Source of the DNA: Trebonia sp963767685
Lineage (GTDB): Bacteria; Actinomycetota; Actinomycetes; Streptosporangiales; Streptosporangiaceae
Direction of reading: 5' to 3'
Assembly (NCBI GenBank): GCA_963767685.1
Contig: CAVYEZ010000010.1
Span: 558,001-622,000, forward strand
DNA: 64,000 nt
Position numbers and translations under genes: made by a program. Shown one piece after another: positions 15,192 to 23,619 of this stretch. Positions within the stretch are counted from its first letter, which is position 1. Every line of letters begins with the position of its first letter. The notes beneath the pieces are model-generated. The model did no database searches and was not told the DNA's origin. It saw only the letters and a program-made list of their open reading frames with translations.

Positions 15192-16334
15192 TTACACTGT
15201 CGTGCTTTCCCCGGTCCAGGCGCGGGCCTGGTCGCTGAGGGTGAAGCCGAGGCCCGGCCGGCCGGGGACCAGCATCCGGCCCTCGCGGATCTCCAGGCGC
15301 TCGTTGAACAGCGGCTCCAGCCAGTCGAAGTGCTCCACCCAGGGCTCGGCGGGGTAGGCGGCGGCGAGGTGGAGGTGGATCTCCATGGCGAAGTGGGGCG
15401 CCAGCCGGAGGCTCGCGTCCTCTGCCAGCGCGGCGATCTTGAGGAACGGCGTGATGCCGCCGACCCGGGGCGCGTCCGGCTGCAGGAAGTCGGCCGACCG
15501 GTGCCTGATCAGCTCCCGGTGCTCGGCGACGCTGGTCAGCATCTCGCCGGTCGCGACGGGGGTGACCAGGTCGCGGGCCAGGTCGGCGTGGCCCTCCGCG
15601 TCGTAGGCGTCCAGCGGTTCCTCGATCCAGGTCAGCCGGTACCGCTCCAGGTCGCGGCCCATCCGGGCCGCCGTGTCGCGGTTCCACTGCTGGTTGGCGT
15701 CGACCATCAGCGGCACCTGGTCGCCGAGCGCCGCGCGGACCCGTTCGACGCGGTCGAGGTCGGCGCGGGCATCCGGCTGGCCGACCTTGATCTTGATGCC
15801 GCCGATGCCGCGGTCCAGGGCATCCCTGGCGTTCTCCACCACCTGCTCGACCGGCGTCGACAGGAAGCCGCCGGACGTGTTGTAGCAGGCGACCGCGTCG
15901 CGGTGCGCGCCGAGCAGCTTGGCCAGCGGCAGCCGGGCCCGCTTGGCCTTCAGGTCCCACAGCGCTATGTCGAAGGCCGCGATCGCCTGGGTCGCCAGCC
16001 CGCTGCGGCCCACCGACGCGCCCGCCCAGACCAGCTTGGTCCAGATCCGCTGGATGTCGCTTGGGTCCTCACCCAGGAGCGCGGGGGCGATCTCCCTGGC
16101 GTGGGCGTACTGGGCGGGGCCGCCGGCCCGCTTGGCGTAGCTGAAGCCGACGCCTTCGTGGCCGGACTCGGCCCGGATCTCGGCGAAGAGCAGGGCGACC
16201 TCGGTCAGCGGCTGCTGCCGCCCGGTCAGCACCTTGGCGTCGCTGACCGGCGCGGCCAGCGGAAGATAGGCCAGCGACAGCGTGACCGACGCGATCGCGT
16301 CGGTGCTGGCCGCACCCCGAGTGGACAAGAGCAC
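15192..16334 (-). CDS. Enolase-superfamily galactarate/L-talarate dehydratase-like enzyme
   Basis: 380 residues of the mandelate racemase subgroup. Visible active-site elements are GIGGIKIKVGQP (the KxK bases on strand 2), LMVDANQQW (first Mg ligand, Asp), WIEEPLDAYD (second), VATGEMLTS (third), and HFAMEIHLHLAAA with the catalytic His. KxK plus the C-terminal HFAMEIHLHL segment resemble the L-talarate/galactarate dehydratases, which dehydrate aldarates to 2-keto-3-deoxy sugars. The exact substrate is uncertain. GTG 16334 is preceded by AAGGGGA. It is 39 bases downstream of a tetR gene read in the same direction, so likely co-regulated. Confidence 0.82.
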   Translation of the reverse strand: MLLSTRGAASTDAIASVTLSLAYLPLAAPVSDAKVLTGRQQPLTEVALLFAEIRAESGHEGVGFSYAKRAGGPAQYAHAREIAPALLGEDPSDIQRIWTKLVWAGASVGRSGLATQAIAAFDIALWDLKAKRARLPLAKLLGAHRDAVACYNTSGGFLSTPVEQVVENARDALDRGIGGIKIKVGQPDARADLDRVERVRAALGDQVPLMVDANQQWNRDTAARMGRDLERYRLTWIEEPLDAYDAEGHADLARDLVTPVATGEMLTSVAEHRELIRHRSADFLQPDAPRVGGITPFLKIAALAEDASLRLAPHFAMEIHLHLAAAYPAEPWVEHFDWLEPLFNERLEIREGRMLVPGRPGLGFTLSDQARAWTGESTTV

Positions 16335-16373
16335 TCCCCTTCCCTTGTGCCGCGTACTCGTATTGCCGGTCAG

Positions 16374-16982
16374 CTACTCGTCCAGGTAGCGCTGTACCGA
16401 CGGGGCGACGGTGGCCACCACGCGGGCGACCGGCAGGGAGGCGAGCGGCTCCTGGCGGAGGATGTACCGGCACAGGGCCAGGCCAAGCAACTGGGTCGCG
16501 ATGAACCCCCCGCGCTCGTCGGCGTCGCTGGCGCCGAGCGCGGCGACGGGCCCGATGATCATCTGCCGCAGCACCGTCTGCAGTTGCTCGGCGACCGCGT
16601 CGCTGGTGACGGCGGTACGCATGAGCAGCATGAGCTCGTCCCGGCTGGCGGCGTCATCCCACCGCTCGACGATGTGCCGGGCGAGCGCCTCCCCCCGCTG
16701 GCCGGCCGGGACCGCGGACAGGTCCGGGGGCTGCAGGTGGGTGGTCGACGCGGCGGTGAACAGGCCCGCCTTGGACCCGAAGTACCGCATGACCATCGAG
16801 GGGTCGACCCCAGCGGTGGCCGCCACCGAGCGGATCGTCGTCTGGTCGTACCCGTGTGCCGCGAACGCGGACCGCGCCGCCTCGAGGATGGCCCGCCGGG
16901 TGCCCGCCGACCGCGGCCCGCCGTTGCCGGGAACGGCCTCCGCCGTCGCGACGGCGGAGCCCTCCTCGTCAGTCCCTGCCAT
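16374..16982 (-). CDS. TetR-family regulator
   Basis: 202 residues. The HTH occupies about 27-75: GTRRAILEAARSAFAAHGYDQTTIRSVAATAGVDPSMVMRYFGSKAGLF. The C-terminal domain (ERWDDAASRDELMLLMRTAVTS) fits the TetR_C common in actinobacteria. It is upstream of and co-oriented with the enolase-superfamily gene. An inverted repeat 31 bases ahead of the start codon (17013-17028) is a good operator candidate. Ligand unknown, perhaps an aldarate or its product. Confidence 0.88.
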   Translation of the reverse strand: MAGTDEEGSAVATAEAVPGNGGPRSAGTRRAILEAARSAFAAHGYDQTTIRSVAATAGVDPSMVMRYFGSKAGLFTAASTTHLQPPDLSAVPAGQRGEALARHIVERWDDAASRDELMLLMRTAVTSDAVAEQLQTVLRQMIIGPVAALGASDADERGGFIATQLLGLALCRYILRQEPLASLPVARVVATVAPSVQRYLDE

Positions 16983-17012
16983 GCACCTAGCCTACCGCCG
17001 GGCACGGGTTTC

Positions 17013-17028
17013 GCCAACAAGCGTTGGC
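17013..17028 (-). promoter_or_regulatory. Probable TetR operator
   Basis: GCCAAC and GTTGGC flank AAGC, a perfect 6-4-6 inverted repeat in the 68-base spacer between the NDH-2 stop and the tetR start. Autoregulation is inferred. Confidence 0.55.
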
Positions 17029-17050
17029 ATTTATCGGGCGGTCCCGGCGG

Positions 17051-18352
17051 TCAGGCCTGCGGCTCGTTCACGTCGAGCGGGACGGACTGCGCGTCGATCG
17101 CCGCCAGCGATGTCGGCTCCGGCGACGTGATCCCGTTCAGTATCCAGTCGGTCAGCACCCGCGACCGGTTCCCGGACATGGAGTACAGGTGGTAGCCGCG
17201 GGTGACGGCGTTGGCGGGCGGGCCGGACAGCGGGACGTGCAGCGGGTTGGCCGCGGCGGCCAGGCCGCCGAGGTCCACCAGGAACCCCAGGTCGTGGTGC
17301 TCGTAAGGCCGCGCGGTGCCGTGGCCGAACGACGCGGCGACGTTCCTGGCCACGAGCTTGCCCTGCCGCTCGGCGTGCTGCGCGGTCATGCCGGTGACCT
17401 GTCCGGGGCGGGTCAGGTCGGGCACGGCGGCACAGTCGCCGCACGCGTAGACGTCCTCGTTCCCCGGCACGGCCATGTACTCGTTGACGTCGATCCGCCC
17501 CCGGCTGGTGGCCAGGTCCAAGCCGTCAAGCAGCGGCACCGGGCGGACCCCGACGCACCAGATCAGCGACCGCGTGCCGACCTTGTCCCCCGTGGTCAGC
17601 TGGACGTAGCCGTCGCCGGCCTCGGCGACCGACTCGCCGTTCAGCACCTCGACACCGCGCCGCCGCAGCACCCGCTCGGCGGTCGTAGACAACCGCGGGT
17701 CCAGCTCGGCCAGCACCCGGGGCGCGAGGTCGAGCAGCAGCCAGCGGATCGGCTGTCCGGCCAGGCCGGGGAGGGACCGGGCGACCCGGGTGGTCAGCAG
17801 CTGGCCGTGCGCGGTGACCTCGGTACCGGTGTAGCCGGCGCCGACCACCACGAACGTGCAGCGCGCGGCCCGTTCGGCGGGGTCGGTGGCCACGGCGGCC
17901 ACCTCGAGCTGGCGGATGATGTGATCGTGCAGGTACGTGGCCTCGCTGACGCTTCGGAACCCGTGCGCGTAGTCGGCGACGCCGGGGATAGGCAGCAGCT
18001 TGTTCACGCTGCCGGCGGTCAGGATGAGCCGGTCGTAGCCGACCTGGCCGGCCGCGCCCTCGGGTCCCTCCCAGCTCACCACCTTCTGGCGGGGGTCGAC
18101 GTGCCGCGCCGTGCCGAGTATGAACCGGGTCTTGCGCAGCCGGGTGAGCAGCGAGACGCGGACGTGGGCCGGCTCGACCAGGCCGCCCATCACCTGGGGC
18201 AGCAGCGGCAGGTAGAGAAAGTAGTCCGTCGAGTTGATCACGACGACCTCGGTCGTGGCCCCGATGAGCCGGGCCAGTTCCCGCGCGGCGTTGAAGCCGG
18301 CGAAACCCGCACCGACGATTACCACGCGGCTCTGCTTGCGTGACTCCGCCAT
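17051..18352 (-). CDS. ndh: Type II NADH dehydrogenase (NDH-2)
   Basis: 433 residues. FAD-binding VVIVGAGFAGFNAARELARL starts the protein; STDYFLYLPLLPQVMGG and LILTAGSVNKLLPIPGV follow. The NADH-binding glycine motif is CTFVVVGAGYTGTEVTAHGQLL, and the second FAD motif EDVYACGDCAAVPD. It is the non-proton-pumping, membrane-peripheral enzyme that passes electrons from NADH to menaquinone. The C-terminus has YHLYSMSGNRSRVLTDWILN, the amphipathic anchor of this family. It is divergent from glk. Confidence 0.9.
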   Translation of the reverse strand: MAESRKQSRVVIVGAGFAGFNAARELARLIGATTEVVVINSTDYFLYLPLLPQVMGGLVEPAHVRVSLLTRLRKTRFILGTARHVDPRQKVVSWEGPEGAAGQVGYDRLILTAGSVNKLLPIPGVADYAHGFRSVSEATYLHDHIIRQLEVAAVATDPAERAARCTFVVVGAGYTGTEVTAHGQLLTTRVARSLPGLAGQPIRWLLLDLAPRVLAELDPRLSTTAERVLRRRGVEVLNGESVAEAGDGYVQLTTGDKVGTRSLIWCVGVRPVPLLDGLDLATSRGRIDVNEYMAVPGNEDVYACGDCAAVPDLTRPGQVTGMTAQHAERQGKLVARNVAASFGHGTARPYEHHDLGFLVDLGGLAAAANPLHVPLSGPPANAVTRGYHLYSMSGNRSRVLTDWILNGITSPEPTSLAAIDAQSVPLDVNEPQA

Positions 18353-18438
18353 CTCGGCTCCTCCACACTTCGAATGACATCAACGGTCTCGCCTGGCCGC
18401 CATTGGCCGTACCCGGGAAGGCCCCGGGCCAACTAGGG

Positions 18439-18452
18439 CATACCCGGGTATG
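18439..18452. promoter_or_regulatory. 14-bp palindrome between ndh and glk
   Basis: CATACCCGGGTATG is a perfect palindrome in the 163-base divergent spacer. A related half, TACCCGGGAA, lies at 18410-18419. A shared operator is plausible. Confidence 0.45.
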
Positions 18453-18515
18453 ACCGGCTCATTGAGGTACGGGACCGTAGACGCGAGCAAAACGCTAACG
18501 AGAGAGTGAGGCCTT

Positions 18516-19535
18516 ATGCCACCGACGATCCTGGCCGGGGATGTGGGCGGGACCCATACCAGGCTGGCCATCTTCGCCGCCGACCCGCGCGAGCCGGTCG
18601 CCTTTGAGACCTACGCGAGCCATGACCACGCCGGGCTCGAGGAAATGGTGCAACAGTTCCTCGCGGCGCACCCCGCCGACCTCGACGGCGCCTGCTTCGG
18701 TGTTGCCGCGGTGATCCGCGAGGGCCACGCGCAGACGACCAACCTGGCCTGGGCAGTGGAGGCGACCAGCCTCGCGCGCGTCCTCGGCCTCGCGGAGGTC
18801 GCGCTGATCAACGACCTGGAGGCGAACGCCTACGGGATCGCCGACCTCGAACCGGGTGACATCGAAACGCTGAGCCGCGGCGTCCCCGCTCCCGGCGGGA
18901 CCATGGTGGTCATTTCCGCGGGCACCGGCCTCGGCGAGGCGGGCCTGCTGCCGGACGGCGACGGGGTGCGGGTCATTTCCACCGAGGGCGGCCACACCGA
19001 CTTCGGTCCCCGGTCTGACCTTGAGGTGGAGCTGTACCAGTACCTGGCGGCGGACGACGCGCACGTGAGCTACGAGCGCGTGTGCTCTGGGATCGGGCTG
19101 GTGAACATCTACCGTTTCCTGCGCGGGCGGTCCGGGGTAACGGAACCAGAGTGGCTGACCGCGGAGATCGCGGACCGCGACGCGGGCACCGCGATCACCC
19201 GGGCCGCGCTGGACCAGCGGGACCCGGTCTGTGAGCAGACCCTCGACCTGATGGTCTCGATCTACGGGGCGGAGGCCGGGAACCTGGCGCTGAAGTACCT
19301 CGCGACCGGCGGCGTCTACATCGGCGGCGGGATCGCCCCGCGGATCATGCCGAAGCTCCACGACGGCACCTTCCTCCGCTCGTTCGTCGCGAAGGGCCGG
19401 TTCACCGACGTGCTGCAGCGGATTCCCATCCACGTCATCCTCAACGACCAGACGGCCCTGCTGGGCGCGGCGCACTACGCCCGGGCCCGTGGCCGGGTTA
19501 CCCCGGGGCCCCGGGCCCAGGGGGCAATCGTGTAG
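18516..19535 (+). CDS. glk: Glucokinase (bacterial Glk family)
   Basis: 339 residues. LAGDVGGTHTRLAIF is the phosphate-1 motif; VALINDLEANAYGI carries the catalytic Asp; VVISAGTGLGEAGLL is the second phosphate motif; STEGGHTDFGPRSD and GGVYIGGGIAPRI follow. This is the E. coli-type hexokinase-fold glucokinase, not the ROK type, because the Zn-binding Cys cluster of ROK proteins is absent. It phosphorylates glucose with ATP. ATG 18516 has GAGAGTGAGG upstream. It is divergent from ndh and convergent with the GH127 gene. Confidence 0.88.
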   Translation: MPPTILAGDVGGTHTRLAIFAADPREPVAFETYASHDHAGLEEMVQQFLAAHPADLDGACFGVAAVIREGHAQTTNLAWAVEATSLARVLGLAEVALINDLEANAYGIADLEPGDIETLSRGVPAPGGTMVVISAGTGLGEAGLLPDGDGVRVISTEGGHTDFGPRSDLEVELYQYLAADDAHVSYERVCSGIGLVNIYRFLRGRSGVTEPEWLTAEIADRDAGTAITRAALDQRDPVCEQTLDLMVSIYGAEAGNLALKYLATGGVYIGGGIAPRIMPKLHDGTFLRSFVAKGRFTDVLQRIPIHVILNDQTALLGAAHYARARGRVTPGPRAQGAIV

Positions 19536-19547
19536 GACGCCGGCCGC

Positions 19548-21551
19548 CTACTGGACCTGCCAGTAGGTCGTGTACTGCTGGTGGACCACGTCGCTGACGG
19601 GGATGAGGGGCATGAGGCGGTAGTCGCCCGCGGTCCCGAAGGACGCCACCGCCTCGAATTCCAGCGGCGACGTGCTCACCTGCTGAACTGACGACGCGTC
19701 GATGGTCGGCATGCGCGTGGTGTTGCCGGTCAGCGCCGCCAGGACGACGGGACCGTAGGTGAACGCCGCGACCCGCGGGTTGTCGGGCGCCCGCTCGACG
19801 GCCACGCTAATGCCGAAGCTGACCTGGAGCTCGTCGCCAGGCTGCCAGTCGTGCGCGACCTCCACGACCGCGGGCCGGGATGGCAGGGACCGCGGCCTTC
19901 CGTTGAGGGTCGCGCGCACTGACGTCGCCCAGACGGGAACGCGGACGCGCAGGGTCAGCGGGCCGGCGCCGGCGACGACCGTGAGGGTCGTCGCCTCGGA
20001 CTGGGGAATGCTGGTCGCCTGGCGGAACGTCAGGGCGCCGAAGCTGACCGGCGACGGGACGATGCAGACCTGCGAGGGGATGAAGAGGTTGACGCGGAGA
20101 GCGCCGTCGGGGTCCCTGGTGTAGATCGTGTCGATGAAGCGGGTCGGGGTCTCCAGGCCGGTCGCGGTGTCGCAGGTAAAGGTGTCGTAGTCGGTCGCGT
20201 ACGCGTTCTCGTTGACGCCGGGGAAGTAGTTCGCCGGGTCCTGCTTGTGCGCGCCGGGCGACAGGCCCGTGTAGTAGGCGACGAAGCCGTGCGGGGAGCC
20301 GGGGTCCTGGGTGCCGAGCAGGTGGTTGAACAGGGTGCGCTCGTAGTAGTCCAGGTAGGCCGGGTTGCCGGGGTCGTGGAAGTGCAGCAGCCGGGTGAGC
20401 TTCAGCATGTTGTAGCTAACGCAGCCCTCGCAGTTGTAGTTCGAGAGCGTGCCTGCGACCGTGTCCGGCGGCCCCCAGTGCTCGTAGTTGCCCTGGCCGC
20501 CGATCGCGTAGGCGTGGTGGGTCGTCGCGATCTGCCAGAAGTTGACCGCCGCGTTCAAGTACTTCTCGTTCCCGGTCTCTTCGGCCAGCCTCAGGGACGA
20601 GGTGACCTTGGGGGTCGAGACGTTGCACTGGGCGCCGTTGAGTACGTCGGCGCCGGCGGCCAGCGGGTCGAGGAAATGCGCGTGGTAGAAGCGCTCCGCC
20701 GTTTTCAGGGTGGCGGCGTCCCCGGTGATCGCGTACAGGTTGGCGAGGGCCTCGGGCAGGCCGCCGAACTCGACACCCAGGATCGCCTGCATGTGCTCGT
20801 AGGACAGGTTCCTGGTGCGCTGGTCGACCCAGTCGGCGAGCTGGGACGCCACGTCGAGCGCCTGGGTGTTACCGGCCAGCTGGTACTGGTCGATCAGGCC
20901 GGCCAGGTACTTGTGGATCATGTAGTACGGCGACCAGATCCGGTTCAGCTGGCCGTTTTCCAGCCAGGTGAAGTACTGCTCGGGAAACCCCGAGAGGTAC
21001 CCGCGGTGGTAGCCGGCCCGCTGCGCCCGGGCCTGCAGGCTGGCCAGCTGGGCGACGAGGTAGTCGCCCTTGGCCTTAAGCGCGGTCCGGACGGAGTCGG
21101 TCGCGGTCGTGCCGGTGCCGGCGTAGGCCCACGCGAGCGCCGACATCAGGTGGCCCGTCACGTGGCCGCGGATCATCGAGGTAGGGCTCTCCCAGCCGCC
21201 GATGGGCGCGGCGGACGTGGGGAGGCCGTAGTTGATGAGGAAGCTGCGCAGCAACCGGTCCGGGTCGAGGAAGAGCAGGTAGGCGAGGTTACGCTGCTGG
21301 TTGCCGTAGAACTGGCCGTCAAGCAGGCGGACGTCGGCCCGCGGCACCGCCGCCGTCTTGCCCGCGGCGCCGTCCGGGGCGTAGGCCGCGCCGGGCGCGT
21401 AGGCACCCGGGGCGTAGGCGTCGGGCGTGATGGCCGTCGGGCTCGCGTGACGGGTGGCGGCCACGCCCGCGGAAGCGGATGCCCCCGCGATGATCGCCGC
21501 GCCGCCGAGCAGCTGGAACACTTCCCTGCGCCGGAAGGTCCCACCCGTCAC
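19548..21551 (-). CDS. Secreted GH127 beta-L-arabinofuranosidase-like protein
   Basis: 667 residues. A twin-arginine signal is visible: FRRREVFQLLGGAAIIAGA, followed by an AYAPGAYAPG low-complexity linker (about 40-60). The catalytic (alpha/alpha)6 domain begins at VRLLDGQFYGNQQRN and includes GHVTGHLMSALAWAYAGTG, LGVEFGGLPEALANLY and NCEGCVSYNMLKLTRLL, the cysteine pair region that holds zinc in GH127 enzymes. A beta-sandwich follows. It would cut beta-L-arabinofuranosides outside the cell or at its surface. It forms a functional theme with the GH54 enzyme at 31253. Confidence 0.85.
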   Translation of the reverse strand: MTGGTFRRREVFQLLGGAAIIAGASASAGVAATRHASPTAITPDAYAPGAYAPGAAYAPDGAAGKTAAVPRADVRLLDGQFYGNQQRNLAYLLFLDPDRLLRSFLINYGLPTSAAPIGGWESPTSMIRGHVTGHLMSALAWAYAGTGTTATDSVRTALKAKGDYLVAQLASLQARAQRAGYHRGYLSGFPEQYFTWLENGQLNRIWSPYYMIHKYLAGLIDQYQLAGNTQALDVASQLADWVDQRTRNLSYEHMQAILGVEFGGLPEALANLYAITGDAATLKTAERFYHAHFLDPLAAGADVLNGAQCNVSTPKVTSSLRLAEETGNEKYLNAAVNFWQIATTHHAYAIGGQGNYEHWGPPDTVAGTLSNYNCEGCVSYNMLKLTRLLHFHDPGNPAYLDYYERTLFNHLLGTQDPGSPHGFVAYYTGLSPGAHKQDPANYFPGVNENAYATDYDTFTCDTATGLETPTRFIDTIYTRDPDGALRVNLFIPSQVCIVPSPVSFGALTFRQATSIPQSEATTLTVVAGAGPLTLRVRVPVWATSVRATLNGRPRSLPSRPAVVEVAHDWQPGDELQVSFGISVAVERAPDNPRVAAFTYGPVVLAALTGNTTRMPTIDASSVQQVSTSPLEFEAVASFGTAGDYRLMPLIPVSDVVHQQYTTYWQVQ

Positions 21552-21917
21552 CCTCGGTGCCTCCTGCCATGCGCGACACGGCTGTTAAGGGCATTGTAAG
21601 AATTATGTACGAGGTTGTACCAGCCCCAGCGCGGTTAACCGGCCGCCGGGAAGCTGCGGGCCGGCCACAGGCAACCACCAGTCGTTCGGAAGACCCCCGA
21701 TCTTATCCCGGAACGCACCAAGAGGACGTCCCCACCACAAGCGGAACCCGCCGATCAGCCGCCTCCGGGGCTACGTCCTATTACTACGGATTCGGCGGCC
21801 TCCCGCAGGCTACCGGTACCTGGGACCGCGCTGGCCGGCGTCGCGCCGTTGACTCCAGCCGCACCTGACACGAATCATGAACCCAGGCAGACCTCGCTGA
21901 CGAGGGAGATCGCGGGC
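21552..21917. other. Divergent promoter spacer between GH127 and response regulator genes
   Basis: No gene is supported. An AT-rich patch at 21590-21620 (ACATAATTCTTACAAT on the minus strand) is the likely GH127 promoter. The palindrome CGGTTAACCG at 21632-21641 lies just upstream of it and could be a LacI-type operator. The rest is unremarkable. Confidence 0.45.
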
Positions 21918-22628
21918 ATGACGCAACCTGGGCACGGCCCCATCCGCGTGTTCATCGCGGATGATCATTCGATCGTCCGGCACGGGCTCACTTCCTACCT
22001 GGCCGTCACGGGTGACATCGACGTCGCGGGCGAGGCGGGCGACGGGGCGGAGGCGGTCGCGATGGTCACGGACCTGGCCGCGACCGGCCGCGGCCCCGAC
22101 GTCATGCTGGCCGACCTGGTAATGCCCGGGCTTGACGGCATCGGCGTCGCCCAGGCCCTGCGGCGGCTGCCCAAGCCGCCGCGGGTCATGATCCTTAGCA
22201 GCTTCGGCAATGCCGAGCACCTGCGCTCGGCCCTGCGGGCCGGCGTATCCGGCTACGTGCTCAAGTCCGCTTCCCCCGAGGAGATCGCGCAAGCCGTCCG
22301 CGCGGTGAGCTCGGGCGGGCTGTACCTCGACGCGGCCCTGTCGGCCAGCCTCACCGAGGCCGTCGCGCCGTCGGGGATCCCGGTGTCCCTGACCGACCGC
22401 GAACGGGAGGTCCTCGCGCTGGTCGCGAAGGGCAAGTCGACCAAGGACATCGCCGCCGACCTGTTCATCAGCGAGCGCACCGCCCGGACCCACATCAGTC
22501 ACCTGCTCGGCAAGCTGGGACTTGAATCGCGGATGCAGCTGGGGATCTGGGCCCACGCCAACGGGTTCCCGCTGGCTTCGCCGGATGAGCTCGCCCGCGC
22601 CGCCGCCGGGCGCCGCGATCCTTCCTGA
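21918..22628 (+). CDS. NarL/LuxR-type response regulator
   Basis: 236 residues. The receiver domain has VFIADDH (acidic pair), phosphoacceptor Asp66 in VMLADLVMPGLDG, the conserved switch Ser in MILSSFG and Lys in GYVLKSAS. The C-terminal LuxR HTH is LTDREREVLALVAKGKSTKD to RTHISHLLGKLGL. ATG 21918 follows GAGGGAG; the longer frame from 21849 is less likely. The cognate kinase is probably the one at 23620, separated by an SDR gene. A 16-bp palindrome follows its stop by 8 bases. Confidence 0.92.
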   Translation: MTQPGHGPIRVFIADDHSIVRHGLTSYLAVTGDIDVAGEAGDGAEAVAMVTDLAATGRGPDVMLADLVMPGLDGIGVAQALRRLPKPPRVMILSSFGNAEHLRSALRAGVSGYVLKSASPEEIAQAVRAVSSGGLYLDAALSASLTEAVAPSGIPVSLTDREREVLALVAKGKSTKDIAADLFISERTARTHISHLLGKLGLESRMQLGIWAHANGFPLASPDELARAAAGRRDPS

Positions 22629-22635
22629 CCGCGAT

Positions 22636-22651
22636 CGCGACACCTGTCGCG
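22636..22651. promoter_or_regulatory. Palindrome, copy 1 (upstream of SDR gene)
   Basis: CGCGACACCTGTCGCG, with 7-base arms around CC. An additional half-site TCGCGACC occurs at 22659-22666. The same 16-mer, on the other strand, is found at 25101-25116. The SDR start is 84 bases downstream. A binding site for the neighbouring response regulator is likely. Confidence 0.7.
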
Positions 22652-22735
22652 GGTCATCTCGCGACCGGTGCCGGTTCTCCCGTCCGTCGCGGCGGCCGAT
22701 GATGTGGGCAGGATGCCACGAGGAACGGAGGACGC

Positions 22736-23551
22736 ATGGACGAGCTGCGGGGAAAGGTGGCCTTCGTCACCGGGTCGGCCGGGGGCATCGGGCTCGGGAT
22801 CGCCCGCGCCTTCGCGCACGCGGGCATGAAGATCGTGCTCTCTGACGTCGACGAGGTCACGCTGCAGCAGTCCGCCGCCGAGCTGAAGGAGACGGGCACC
22901 GACGTCATGGCGGTCCCGCTGGACGTGACGGACCGGGAAGGCTGGGCCCGCGCGGCCCGCGACGTGCCCGCGGCGATGGGCCCGGTCCAGCTGCTGGTGA
23001 ATAACGCCGGGGTGAGCACTAACGGAATGCCGTTCGCCGAGATCGGCCCGGATCTGTGGGACCGCGTGCTCAGCATCAACCTGACCGGCGTGTACAACGG
23101 CGTGCACTACTTCCTCGCGGGCATGCGGGCCGCCGGCGGCGGCCACATCGTCAACACGTCGTCGATGGGCGGCCTGGTCGGCTTCCCCGGCCTCTCGCCC
23201 TACGCCGCGACCAAGTTCGGTGTCGTCGGGCTATCGGAATCCCTGCGCGCCGAACTCGCCCCGGACGGGATCGGGGTCAGCGTGCTGTGCCCGGGCGGCG
23301 TCCGGTCCCGGCTCTGGCGCACCTCCCGCGCCGTGCGCGGGCTGCCGGACACCGACACCCCGCCGGACGACGTGAGCGGTCAGTCGGCCAACGCGGCGAT
23401 GCTGCCGGAGGAGGTGGGCCGCCGGGTGCTAGACGCCGTTACCGCGAACGAGCTGTACATCATCACCCACCCGGAAATGCGGGACCTCATCACGCAGAGC
23501 AATGACCAGCTGCTGCGCGCATTCGACCGAGCGGCGGCGTTTACCCTGTAA
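22736..23551 (+). CDS. Short-chain dehydrogenase/reductase
   Basis: 271 residues. AFVTGSAGGIGLGIARAFAH is the cofactor motif, LLVNNAGVSTNGMPF the NNAG motif, IVNTSSMGGLVGFPGLSPYAATKFGV holds catalytic Ser, Tyr and Lys. It is a classical SDR of unknown substrate, with AACGGAGG before ATG 22736. It sits between the response regulator and the kinase genes. I infer that it belongs to the same catabolic unit as the aldolase and cyclase-family genes downstream. Confidence 0.88.
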   Translation: MDELRGKVAFVTGSAGGIGLGIARAFAHAGMKIVLSDVDEVTLQQSAAELKETGTDVMAVPLDVTDREGWARAARDVPAAMGPVQLLVNNAGVSTNGMPFAEIGPDLWDRVLSINLTGVYNGVHYFLAGMRAAGGGHIVNTSSMGGLVGFPGLSPYAATKFGVVGLSESLRAELAPDGIGVSVLCPGGVRSRLWRTSRAVRGLPDTDTPPDDVSGQSANAAMLPEEVGRRVLDAVTANELYIITHPEMRDLITQSNDQLLRAFDRAAAFTL

Positions 23552-23567
23552 GGCCGCTCCGCTTATG

Positions 23568-23591
23568 CTGGCTGGGCCGCGCCCCAGCCAG
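23568..23591. terminator. 9-bp inverted repeat between SDR and kinase genes
   Basis: CTGGCTGGG and CCCAGCCAG flank CCGCGC, 17 bases after the SDR stop. It may be a weak terminator or attenuator ahead of the kinase gene. Confidence 0.45.
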
Positions 23592-23619
23592 TCACGCTCA
23601 CGGCCGGTAGCAGGAGGCC

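Noticed and set aside
15330..17195. 621-codon plus frame across enolase, tetR and part of ndh
   Set aside because: Crosses three genes read from the other strand; composition biased, no domain.
20247..21599. 450-codon open frame on the plus strand
   Set aside because: It is antisense to the GH127 gene; arginine/valine-rich composition without motifs is typical of frames opposite a GC-rich gene.
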